15,794 bases of DNA from the NCBI GenBank assembly GCA_005888755.1, contig VBBQ01000004.1, forward strand, positions 1 through 15,794, in the 5' to 3' direction. The notes under the pieces are model-generated. The model saw only the letters and a program-made list of their open reading frames with translations. It ran no database searches and had not been told where the DNA came from. Shown here one piece after another: positions 1 through 5,495 of this stretch; positions within the stretch are counted from its first letter, which is position 1, and every line of letters begins with the position of its first letter. A program made the translations under genes and the position numbers. The DNA is from Candidatus Bathyarchaeota archaeon (lineage in GTDB: Archaea; Thermoproteota; Bathyarchaeia; 40CM-2-53-6).

Positions 1-108
1 AGATACAACTATGATAAGCATGGTCAAGTTGGCCATGATTGTAGAAATGCCCTTTCGTGACCTACGGTTCTTCTTCACCCTAGACTTGGCCCACCTAACC
101 GTAGTCAC
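1..108 (-). CDS. Third type IV pilin/archaellin-like prepilin, N-terminus only (cut by window edge)
   Basis: A reading frame starts at GTG 108-106 and stays open for 36 codons to the left edge. The N-terminus is very basic and ends in RRSRKG, followed by the hydrophobic stretch ISTIMANLTMLIIVVS. This is the layout of an archaeal class III (prepilin) signal peptide, with cleavage expected after Gly20 and the hydrophobic segment forming the pilin core helix. A GGAGAGGA Shine-Dalgarno-like run lies about 8 nt before the GTG, and a TATA-like box lies at 141-150. An internal GTG at 78-76 is an alternative start. It lies 99 nt downstream of the second of two other pilin genes on the same strand. 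Unlike that pair, its basic leader is longer and its core helix differs, so it is a separate pilin type. The remainder of the protein is outside the window. Confidence 0.6.
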   Translation of the reverse strand, partial: MTTVRWAKSRVKKNRRSRKGISTIMANLTMLIIVVS

Positions 109-140
109 AGTTCTATTCCTCTCCTAACTTCTAGTTTCAC

Positions 141-165
141 CGCTATAGATCGGTTTTCAAAAAAC
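141..165 (-). promoter_or_regulatory. Possible terminator T-run and TATA box between pilin genes
   Basis: On the minus strand a run of six T (about 163-158) follows the upstream pilin stop by about 45 nt and may terminate that transcript. Directly after it, AAAACCG then ATCTATAGCG (150-141) resembles a BRE/TATA pair. It lies about 35-40 nt before the GTG of the third pilin. That would give this pilin its own promoter with a leader of roughly 10-15 nt. Both signals are inferred from sequence only. Confidence 0.35.
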
Positions 166-207
166 GGGGAAGTTCAAACCAGGCATCGAGACCCACCATG
201 CGTAGGC

Positions 208-696
208 TCACCTTGTCACCGAGAAAGTGAACTGGTTGTTTCGCGAGGTAATCATCAGTACGGTGTACGAGTAGCCGGATGTGAATGTATAGGCTGAACC
301 TGTCAAGGTGCAAGTACCGCAACTGCTTCCTATGGTGAAGGTAATCGAAGCGCTCGTGTTGGGGGCTATCGTTGGTCCCGCTCCAGTGTTGTAATTGTAC
401 TGGTATGAGTTGCCGTTCGCGTCCTTCACATAGTACGTTACGAGAGTGGTGTTCGCAGTACCCAAGTTATTGATGTACGCCGTCATACTTGTGCCGCTTG
501 CGAACGCACCAGAGTTCGTAACATAGTTCAAACTCTCTTGGCCAGTTGTGGGATGTACCAGTAAGGTGCCGAGTAGTCCTGTCGACCAGGCGTAAACCAT
601 GACTGACGCGACGACGACGATGACGACCATGAGTAGTGCTGCAAGAATCGTGTCGATGCCTTTCTTGTCATTGAGACATTTGCGAATTGGTTTCAT
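208..696 (-). CDS. Type IV pilin/archaellin-like protein (paralogue A)
   Basis: This is a predicted prepilin of 162 residues, counting from ATG 696. The frame could also start at GTG 708, but that codon sits inside the AGGTGATC Shine-Dalgarno site (710-703), which is well spaced for ATG 696. The leader MKPIRKCLNDKKG is followed by IDTILAALLMVVIVVVASVM, a class III signal peptide with cleavage expected after Gly13. The rest is a Ser/Thr/Asn/Gly-rich beta-type ectodomain, typical of extracellular pilins, ending in FSVTR. A CGTC motif in the second half could form a disulfide. It lies 16 nt after the stop of its paralogue and is presumably co-transcribed. The core helix and the following LLVHPTTGQE stretch are nearly identical to the paralogue, while the ectodomains differ. 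The subunit presumably assembles into a surface filament after processing by the peptidase encoded at 2697-3509. Pilus versus archaellum cannot be decided from this sequence. Confidence 0.8.
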   Translation of the reverse strand: MKPIRKCLNDKKGIDTILAALLMVVIVVVASVMVYAWSTGLLGTLLVHPTTGQESLNYVTNSGAFASGTSMTAYINNLGTANTTLVTYYVKDANGNSYQYNYNTGAGPTIAPNTSASITFTIGSSCGTCTLTGSAYTFTSGYSYTVLMITSRNNQFTFSVTR

Positions 697-1117
697 TTCT
701 TGGATCACCTGTTTACCGGGTCACCGAGAACGAGAATTGAGTGTTCCGTGAAGTAACCATGGTAATAGTGTAGGAGTAGCCTGAGGTGAATGTGAAGGCG
801 TTTCCGGTCAGAGTGCAGGAAGATCCACAGCCCGCATTGATGAGGACGATGATTCCCTTCACTTGGTTGGGAGCGATCACTGGAGGTGCATTGGGGGCTC
901 CCCACGATATCCGCGAATACTGGTTTCCGCTGGAGTCTTTGACAAAGTAGCTGGTGAGAGTAACGTTTACTGTGCCGAGTTCTCTAATACTCATTGTAAC
1001 GTTGGTGCCTGACGTGAAAGAGCAGGGGCTGCATGCCTCTAGGCTCAAATTCTCTTGGCCAGTTGTGGGATGAACTAGTAAGGTGCCGAGTAGTCCTGTC
1101 GACCAGGCGTAGACCAT
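535..1117. repeat. Direct repeat shared by the two pilin genes (535-600 and 1052-1117)
   Basis: Two 66-nt blocks 517 nt apart differ at only three positions by eye. They encode the end of the pilin core helix and the following STGLLGTLLVHPTTGQE stretch. The flanking core-helix DNA is also similar, with more synonymous differences. This is the conserved 5' part of a recent tandem duplication, or of genes homogenised by conversion. Confidence 0.8.
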
Positions 1118-1213
1118 AACGGATGCAACGACAACGATAACGACCATAAGTAGAGATGCAAGTATGGTGTTGATGCCTTTCTTGTTCCCTGTTATTTTTT
1201 CCAATTTTTTCAC
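713..1213 (-). CDS. Type IV pilin/archaellin-like protein (paralogue B)
   Basis: This is the tandem paralogue upstream of the pilin at 208-696. The first possible start is GTG 1213, but that codon is part of the AAGGAGTG Shine-Dalgarno run. TTG 1204 lies 8 nt beyond AAGGAG and is equally plausible, giving 163 residues instead of 166. The leader ends in TGNKKG and is followed by INTILASLLMVVIVVVASVM, a class III prepilin signal. The ectodomain has two cysteine pairs, CSPC near residue 61 and CGSSC near residue 130. These are candidates for disulfides that stabilise an extracellular fibre. The C-terminus FTSGYSYT...FSFSVTR matches the paralogue closely. The gene probably heads a pilin operon preceded by a small winged-helix gene. 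It is clearly a pilin-type protein, but its filament type is unknown. Confidence 0.8.
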   Translation of the reverse strand: MKKLEKITGNKKGINTILASLLMVVIVVVASVMVYAWSTGLLGTLLVHPTTGQENLSLEACSPCSFTSGTNVTMSIRELGTVNVTLTSYFVKDSSGNQYSRISWGAPNAPPVIAPNQVKGIIVLINAGCGSSCTLTGNAFTFTSGYSYTITMVTSRNTQFSFSVTR

Positions 1214-1350
1214 TCCTTGTAGTTTCCCTGTGGGCTCGTCCCAACCCTTTTCCCAGATTGAACCGAAGCCTGGGCTACGCGAGAAGGCGCGCTTGATTGG
1301 CTCGCTGGTACCGTTGTTCCGCGGTGGAGGTTTCTAGGGGCGTTGTTCAT
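1210..1350 (-). CDS. Possible 46-codon ORF coupled between winged-helix gene and pilin
   Basis: An ATG at 1350-1348 overlaps the TGA of the upstream winged-helix gene in the arrangement ATGA. The frame runs 46 codons and ends in a TGA (1212-1210) that overlaps the GTG candidate start of pilin B in the arrangement GTGA. The peptide begins MNNAPRNLHRG and is rich in Ser, Arg, Gln and Pro, with no hydrophobic segment and no recognised family. The exact coupling at both ends argues for translation through the interval. The low-complexity composition and lack of a clear Shine-Dalgarno site argue against a conserved protein. It could instead be untranslated leader of the pilin genes. The 132-nt gap holds no other feature that I can see. 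Confidence 0.25.
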   Translation of the reverse strand: MNNAPRNLHRGTTVPASQSSAPSRVAQASVQSGKRVGTSPQGNYKE

Positions 1351-1601
1351 GCGTGATCTCTTCCTGCTATGCTTAGCCTGGTGTCTGTGTGGTCTACCCA
1401 GAAGACCCAGGACTTTGTCGTCTTCTGACCGCTGATGAGTCCCTCCACTACGAGCTCGAGGAGCAGTGCCTTGGTGCTTTCCCAATTCTTGAGCCCTGAC
1501 TTGATCCGTACGTTCTCGACGTCCATTGGTATTGGAGCGCCGGAGAGCACGTGCAGTATTCTGTCGCGTAAGGTATCCTTGGATCTGTTCAATCGACTCA
1601 T
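1347..1601 (-). CDS. Small winged-helix DNA-binding protein
   Basis: This is a predicted 84-residue protein starting MSRLNRSKDTLRDR. It has a helix near residues 8-19 (DTLRDRILHVLS), then a helix-turn-helix-like stretch containing SGLKNWESTKALLLELVVEG, then a beta-wing (LISGQKTTKSWVFWV). This is the layout of a compact winged-helix domain with almost no other sequence, so it probably binds DNA as a dimer. The frame is open further upstream to 1736, but those residues look non-coding and run through a palindrome, so ATG 1601 is chosen. Its Shine-Dalgarno site is weak. It lies directly upstream of the pilin pair on the same strand and is a plausible local regulator of them. No precise family is recognised. 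Confidence 0.6.
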   Translation of the reverse strand: MSRLNRSKDTLRDRILHVLSGAPIPMDVENVRIKSGLKNWESTKALLLELVVEGLISGQKTTKSWVFWVDHTDTRLSIAGRDHA

Positions 1602-1684
1602 GTTGCTCTCTAGCTCTGGGGTCGTGGTGTGGATATCGCCCACAAGCCACTGACTACACCCAAGGCCGCATCCAACATAGGCAT

Positions 1685-1718
1685 CATGTAACTTCGAAAA
1701 TTGTCGAATAGTTACATG
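1685..1718. promoter_or_regulatory. Palindrome, candidate operator upstream of the winged-helix/pilin genes
   Basis: The arms CATGTAAC (1685-1692) and GTTACATG (1711-1718) are a perfect inverted repeat. Inside them TTCGA (1693-1697, with an overlapping T) and TCGAA (1704-1708) form a second symmetric pair around a 6-nt centre. The right half has two extra bases. It lies about 85 nt before the winged-helix start, in the 199-nt gap after the TrmB-type gene. Two-fold symmetric DNA of this size is typical of dimeric or tetrameric repressor sites. It could alternatively form an RNA hairpin at the end of the TrmB-type transcript. Confidence 0.5.
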
Positions 1719-1800
1719 GACAGTCGCGTGTATCAATCCGGGGAGAGAACCGGATATCCCCGGTATTATCCGAGAACGATCGCGTGGATAACAGGTTGTT

Positions 1801-2697
1801 CTATCTGGATAGACTAGCGAGCTTTGGCTTTTTCACTACTTCCTTCTGTTGAGGCTGGGAAGGCCAGAGCTGGTCAAACATTTTCTCATGTGCCTTCACA
1901 AGTAACGGGTCGTTTGTCCAGGTTGCTACGTCTTGTCCCGTCGCGACGTTGGTATCGTCGGGGATGTCTTCTGTGAAGATAATCTCAGCAGAGTCTGCAG
2001 TGAGGAATTTCACCATCGGGCCAGATGAGTTTCTTACCTCTATGACTTCTCCTAGTTCCCGCGCGACGCTCTGGTTGATCTGGTTTATTGGGGCAGCGAC
2101 TCTGACCTTGGCTCCTCTCTCCGCTGCTTTCTCCAGGACCTCTGAGTGTGCCTTGTAGATCCGTACTAGCCCGTTCGCTGTGGTGGTGAAGAAGACGTTG
2201 ACCTTGGCTTCGCCGATCATATCCTGGACCCGCTTGTACACCTTGTCCCTGCCTCTAACGCTCCAGAGGTCGTATCTCTCGTAGGGTTTCTCGGTGTAGA
2301 CGTATCTTGAGGATTCGAATGCCATGGCCAGGTTTTCGACAACTTGGACGCATTCTGTTGTTTCCTTGTTCAGTTTCTCGACGAGCGGTATGAGTACGTC
2401 GTTTGGCGATACGGCCATGTATCTTTCTGGTTTGCCTGGTACGATCCGCAAAAGACCCTTGCTTTCTAGTCCTCTGATCGCACCGTATGTTTTTGGCCTC
2501 GGGACTTTGCCGAGGAAGCTGATCTCGCTGGCGTTTCTGGGCCCCATTTTCGTCAGCACGACGTAGATTCGGGCCTCGTACTCTGTTAGTCCTAGTTTCA
2601 TCAGGGACTGTACGCTGAATTCGTCTGCGGCCAACACTTTCACTCCTAGGCTTCTGTCGTTGTCGTTTACTGCGGGATTTAAAATCGACGATGTCAT
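1801..2697 (-). CDS. TrmB-family transcriptional regulator
   Basis: This is a predicted 298-residue regulator from ATG 2697. A winged-helix domain at about residues 33-100 contains LGLTEYEARIYVVLTKMG and ASEISFLGKVPRPKTYGAI, the hallmark TrmB N-terminal pattern. A coiled linker and a C-terminal domain of about 150 residues with DLWSVRGRDKVYKRVQDMI and EVLEKAAERGAKVRVAAPI follow. They match the TrmB-type C-terminal, phospholipase-D-like fold that in characterised members binds an effector. The stop codon of the prepilin peptidase and this start overlap (TAATG), so the pair is translationally coupled. The position between peptidase and pilins suggests a role in pilus or archaellum expression. 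In other archaea such loci are regulated by dedicated HTH proteins, but the TrmB family also covers sugar and general metabolism regulators. The effector cannot be predicted. Confidence 0.8.
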   Translation of the reverse strand: MTSSILNPAVNDNDRSLGVKVLAADEFSVQSLMKLGLTEYEARIYVVLTKMGPRNASEISFLGKVPRPKTYGAIRGLESKGLLRIVPGKPERYMAVSPNDVLIPLVEKLNKETTECVQVVENLAMAFESSRYVYTEKPYERYDLWSVRGRDKVYKRVQDMIGEAKVNVFFTTTANGLVRIYKAHSEVLEKAAERGAKVRVAAPINQINQSVARELGEVIEVRNSSGPMVKFLTADSAEIIFTEDIPDDTNVATGQDVATWTNDPLLVKAHEKMFDQLWPSQPQQKEVVKKPKLASLSR

Positions 2698-3509
2698 TAT
2701 GAAACCCCCACGGCTCTGAAAAAGAGCCACATCAACAAGTCACCAATCACAACGGTCACGACTAGGCTCGCAGTCATGAATACTAGATGAGGAAGACCTG
2801 GGGTAACCCAGACACCATCGGAGAACAGCCCTTGATCCTTGTAGCCTTGGAGTCCAGCGACGAGCTTGTCTCGTTCCTCGTCGACCGAAGAAACGAGGTG
2901 CAATTGTCGCACAGGCCGAGAATTAACAACCGCGACCTGTTCGGCAGGATATAGATGTGTGCTGGATTGGAGCACATTGAAACTGGTCTTGTATGAGGTT
3001 AGAAGAACCAAAGCTTTTCTCAAGATCGACTCTTTCTCGAATCCTTGAAAGAGACCTTTGCCCGCAGAGGACCTCGAAAGGACGTTTTTCCCAAGTAGAA
3101 TGAACATCATGCTGATGGAGAGTAGGAATGAGTTGACGAGGATGGCGATTGGAAATGGATAGAAGTTCAACGGAGCTTGCCAAAGCGGAGACAGAAAAGC
3201 TGGGGCTACTGGAAGAGCGAGAGCAATACACATCAAGGCTTTACTGTCGGCTCCACCCATCGCTCCGAACTGGAAGAGCAGGAACGCGACGACAATGGTC
3301 GCCGCAGCGGACACTAGGAGGATCGCTGCGGTATCCGGGGCAAAAACAATTCGTCCTATGAATAAGACGGCTGCTATAGGAGCGTAGATTATCCAGAATC
3401 TATTGGAGACTTCTCGAGTCTTCAGATCGCTGAGCGACGCCACTATGAGCACTCCCAAGCTAACAGTGAGAGCTGCCAGATCGATGCTTGACGGCGTCGA
3501 GGTACTCAT
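2697..3509 (-). CDS. Archaeal A24 prepilin/preflagellin peptidase (FlaK/PibD type)
   Basis: This is a 270-residue polytopic membrane aspartic protease that cleaves class III signal peptides from prepilins and pre-archaellins. The two catalytic aspartates are visible: Asp28 in ASLSDLKTREVSNRFW and Asp88 in GAMGGADSKAL, the archaeal version of the GxGD motif. Hydrophobic segments lie at about residues 11-26, 40-57, 61-82, 97-111, 119-137 and 243-265, giving six membrane passes. A soluble region of about 100 residues lies before the last helix. The motif WVTPGLPHLVFM near residue 235 is typical of the C-terminal part of archaeal preflagellin peptidases. Its substrates are most likely the three pilins downstream on the same strand, whose KKG/RKG-Ile junctions fit its specificity. 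It is followed by a coupled TrmB-type regulator. FlaK and PibD subtypes cannot be told apart here. Confidence 0.88.
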   Translation of the reverse strand: MSTSTPSSIDLAALTVSLGVLIVASLSDLKTREVSNRFWIIYAPIAAVLFIGRIVFAPDTAAILLVSAAATIVVAFLLFQFGAMGGADSKALMCIALALPVAPAFLSPLWQAPLNFYPFPIAILVNSFLLSISMMFILLGKNVLSRSSAGKGLFQGFEKESILRKALVLLTSYKTSFNVLQSSTHLYPAEQVAVVNSRPVRQLHLVSSVDEERDKLVAGLQGYKDQGLFSDGVWVTPGLPHLVFMTASLVVTVVIGDLLMWLFFRAVGVS

Positions 3510-3539
3510 CGACTTTCAGTCTTCCCGCTACACACTGGA

Positions 3540-3582
3540 ACCGGGCATATCAATTCTGAAACCAACACTAGTAACGCCCGGT
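3540..3582. promoter_or_regulatory. Inverted repeat in the divergent promoter region before the peptidase
   Basis: ACCGGGC (3540-3546) and GCCCGGT (3576-3582) form a perfect 7-bp inverted repeat with a 29-nt spacer. They lie 30-75 nt upstream of the peptidase start, in the 154-nt gap between divergent genes. The spacer holds an AT-rich stretch that could be the minus-strand TATA region. It may be an operator or a coincidence. Confidence 0.25.
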
Positions 3583-3616
3583 ACTACTCACCATTAGTGC
3601 CACACGATTCGGCCGA

Positions 3617-3628
3617 AAGCTTAAAACT
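3617..3628 (+). promoter_or_regulatory. TATA-like promoter of the Lrp-like/TiaS genes
   Basis: AAGCTTAAAACT lies about 40 nt before ATG 3664, with a purine-rich CGAAA upstream that could act as a BRE. Archaeal spacing would place transcription start near 3648, leaving a leader of about 15 nt. This fits the absence of a strong Shine-Dalgarno site. Confidence 0.5.
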
Positions 3629-3663
3629 AAACAGCTCAAACCCTCAACTCGGCTGTTTCAAAA

Positions 3664-3897
3664 ATGCCTATGGCATTCGTTCTAATAAACGCCGAGATCG
3701 GTTCCGAAGACCAAGTCGTCAAGGAACTAAAATCGGTCCCACAGGTAAAAGAAGCCTACATGGTCTACGGAGTATACGACATCGTCGCAAAGGTATCCGC
3801 CGACACCATGGACAAGCTGAAAGAGATCATCACCTGGAAGGTACGCCATCTCAACAAGGTAAAATCCACCCTGACCATGATAGTTATCGAGAACTAG
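3664..3897 (+). CDS. Stand-alone Lrp/AsnC effector-binding (RAM) domain protein
   Basis: This 77-residue protein consists of a single alpha-beta domain: MAFVLINAEIGSEDQVVKEL, then VKEAYMVYGVYDIVAKVSAD, then LKEIITWKVRHLNKVKSTLTM. This is the C-terminal ligand-binding domain of Lrp/AsnC regulators, without the DNA-binding helix-turn-helix. In the family the domain forms dimers to octamers, and full-length members bind amino acids or related small molecules. Stand-alone copies are common in archaea and may co-assemble with full-length Lrp proteins or act as metabolite sensors. The start is ATG 3664, and a second ATG two codons later is possible. It is followed after 41 nt by TiaS on the same strand and may be co-transcribed with it. 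Confidence 0.85.
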   Translation: MPMAFVLINAEIGSEDQVVKELKSVPQVKEAYMVYGVYDIVAKVSADTMDKLKEIITWKVRHLNKVKSTLTMIVIEN

Positions 3898-3938
3898 TAT
3901 AGCTCTCAAATCCTATTCTTAGAACCGTCTTTCAGAAT

Positions 3939-5273
3939 GTGGCCCCAGTGCTAACTGAGTTTCACATCGGAATCGACGACACCGATTCAAGACTAGGAGG
4001 ATGCACCACATACACTGCAGCGCTCCTTTTCCAAGAGCTAGTATCCAAAGGACTCAAACCCATCGACTTTCCCTGGTTGGTAAGGCTCAACCCTAACATT
4101 CCCTGGAAAACACGCGGAAACGGAGCCCTCTCACTCCACTTCAGTCTCAAAGAAGAACAACTGAATGAGGTGAAGAAAATTGCAGTTTCAGTTGTCGAAC
4201 GGACGACCGACGCTAGCCAGCGATCAACAGACCCAGCTATAGTATTCCTCAAAGGCCCGGTACCAAGCTCATTCTCCGTTAGAGAAGCGCGAAATGTCGC
4301 GGATGCAGTGGGCGCGGAAACGCACTTGCTCAAAGGGTCTCGAGGACTTGTCGGGGCTCTAGCAAGCCTTGGAGCAGACTTCAACGGCGATCATACTTTC
4401 GAGATTATTGCATATAGGACACCCGAAAACATCGGGACGACCAGAAGGGTGAATCATGACTCAGTTCGTCGAATGGATGCAATGTTCCGCGGCTTAACTT
4501 TCAACAATGTCGACCCTGAAACAGGGAGAGTACTCATTTGTCCTCACGGCCCCGACCCTGTTCTGCTTGGAGTCCGAGGCGAAGACCCTGCAAGCGTCGC
4601 TAAGGCGTTCAATCAAATCGAGATCGATGAACCGATCGAAAGGGTCATAATCTTCAAGACGAACCAGGGAACAGATGCTCATCTAAGTTGTCGCAGAAGA
4701 ATCGAAACACTTGAGCCCCACCAATCCGCAGTGATTACTGGAAGGGTCAGCGATGCCCCTCGAATGCTTCGCGGAGGCCACGTAATTTTCAGAACAAGTG
4801 ACGAGACAGGATTGGTTTACTGTGCAGCCTACAGGGCAACAGGACCCGTTCGTGAAGCGGCTCTTCAGCTAGTTCCTGAGGACTCGGTTATCGTTTCAGG
4901 TGGAATCCGGTCTCGGTCCCTTGGAGAGTTGACCCTGAACGTGGAAAAACTGGAAGTGACCGGATTAGTTGATGTGGTTCGGCAGGAGAACCCTCTATGT
5001 TCTCGCTGCGGAGCTCGATGTGAATCTGTGGGCAAAGGTCAAGGATTAAGATGTAAAAAATGTAAAACCCGGTTACCGAAGACATCACGGGTCCAGACGC
5101 AAGTTCATCGAAAAATTTCGCTAGGCATCTATCTTCCGCCGCCTAGGACCCATCGACATCTGACCAAGCCGGCTTCTAGAAATGAAATCCATCGCGTCAC
5201 TCCATTCGAAACCAGTACCCCCAACATCGATCAAACACTTGAGCCACTAGTTTCAATTTCTCCCGCGTCTTGA
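3939..5273 (+). CDS. tiaS: tRNA(Ile2) 2-agmatinylcytidine synthetase TiaS
   Basis: This 444-residue enzyme attaches agmatine to C34 of tRNA-Ile2 (anticodon CAU) using ATP, so that the tRNA reads AUA as isoleucine and not AUG. The N-terminus has the family signature GIDDTDS (residues 11-17), followed by NPNIPWKTRGNGA (51-63) and TNQGTDAHL (241-249). Next come an OB-fold-like part (about 264-340) and a C-terminal zinc ribbon with cysteines at 354, 357, 372 and 375 (an extra Cys at 361). This is the full TCKD, ferredoxin-like, OB and zinc-ribbon order known for TiaS. A basic tail follows. The start is GTG 3939, and GTG 3948 would also keep the signature. No clear Shine-Dalgarno site is visible. 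An out-of-frame ATG overlaps the start. The gene follows an Lrp-like gene and precedes the initiator tRNA gene. The protein is essential in most archaea studied. Confidence 0.93.
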   Translation: MAPVLTEFHIGIDDTDSRLGGCTTYTAALLFQELVSKGLKPIDFPWLVRLNPNIPWKTRGNGALSLHFSLKEEQLNEVKKIAVSVVERTTDASQRSTDPAIVFLKGPVPSSFSVREARNVADAVGAETHLLKGSRGLVGALASLGADFNGDHTFEIIAYRTPENIGTTRRVNHDSVRRMDAMFRGLTFNNVDPETGRVLICPHGPDPVLLGVRGEDPASVAKAFNQIEIDEPIERVIIFKTNQGTDAHLSCRRRIETLEPHQSAVITGRVSDAPRMLRGGHVIFRTSDETGLVYCAAYRATGPVREAALQLVPEDSVIVSGGIRSRSLGELTLNVEKLEVTGLVDVVRQENPLCSRCGARCESVGKGQGLRCKKCKTRLPKTSRVQTQVHRKISLGIYLPPPRTHRHLTKPASRNEIHRVTPFETSTPNIDQTLEPLVSISPAS

Positions 5274-5317
5274 TGAGCCAGAGCTCCGGTATCGAGTAGA
5301 TCTTCTTCCGGTCAAAC

Positions 5318-5327
5318 CTTTTAAAAC
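5318..5327 (+). promoter_or_regulatory. TATA box of the initiator tRNA gene
   Basis: CTTTTAAAAC lies about 30 nt before the first base of the tRNA, the expected distance for an archaeal TATA box. It sits in the 79-nt gap between the TiaS stop and the tRNA. Confidence 0.6.
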
Positions 5328-5352
5328 TCGCTACAGGCGGCTTCGCTCTTGT

Positions 5353-5479
5353 AGCGGGGTGGGGTAGCCAGGTTTAACCCGCAGGGCTCATAACCCTGAG
5401 ATTGGTCGATGGAAGTTCGATCCTCAAGCGGTGGCTCGAAGGGCTCTTGTGGGACCCGAAAGTCCACCCCCCGCTACCA
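5353..5479 (+). tRNA. Initiator tRNA-Met (CAT), with probable introns in the T-arm region
   Basis: The acceptor stem AGCGGGG (5353-5359) pairs with CCCCGCT (5469-5475), and ACCA is encoded at 5476-5479. D-stem GGGT/ACCC (5362-5365, 5377-5380) and anticodon stem CAGGG/CCCTG enclose loop CTCATAA with anticodon CAT (5389-5391). A1-U72 pairing and three G-C pairs next to the anticodon loop mark it as the initiator. The span is 127 nt, about 48 nt longer than a mature tRNA, and all the excess lies after the variable loop. The likely T-stem is GGTGG (5430-5434) with CCACC (5464-5468). A 22-nt intron at 5441-5462 is suggested by a bulge-helix-bulge fold: CTCG/CGAA helix with one mismatch, bulges AA|G and AG|T. 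It would leave T-loop CTCGAAT. A further 26 nt near 5404-5432 must also be removed. Its ends are ambiguous because GGT is repeated there. Confidence 0.85.
5441..5462 (+). other. Predicted 22-nt intron in the tRNA T-loop
   Basis: The outer helix is the T-stem (GGTGG with CCACC). The next four positions CTCG pair with CGAA (5457-5460) except for one C-A mismatch. Three-base bulges follow on each strand, and the intron interior closes with GG/CC. Cutting after the second base of each bulge removes exactly 22 nt and leaves a 7-nt T-loop. The archaeal splicing endonuclease recognises this type of motif. The prediction is manual, and the terminal loop is weak. Confidence 0.5.
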
Positions 5480-5495
5480 GTCAGGAGCCGAGAAT

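Noticed and set aside
1351-1650. Upstream extension of the 46-codon frame to 146 codons
   Set aside because: The residues are very rich in Arg, Gln and Pro and lie opposite the convincing winged-helix frame, so this part is a shadow reading.
3597-3902. Plus-strand 101-codon ORF overlapping the Lrp-like gene
   Set aside because: It is a shifted reading of the Lrp-like coding sequence with a highly basic, non-protein-like composition.
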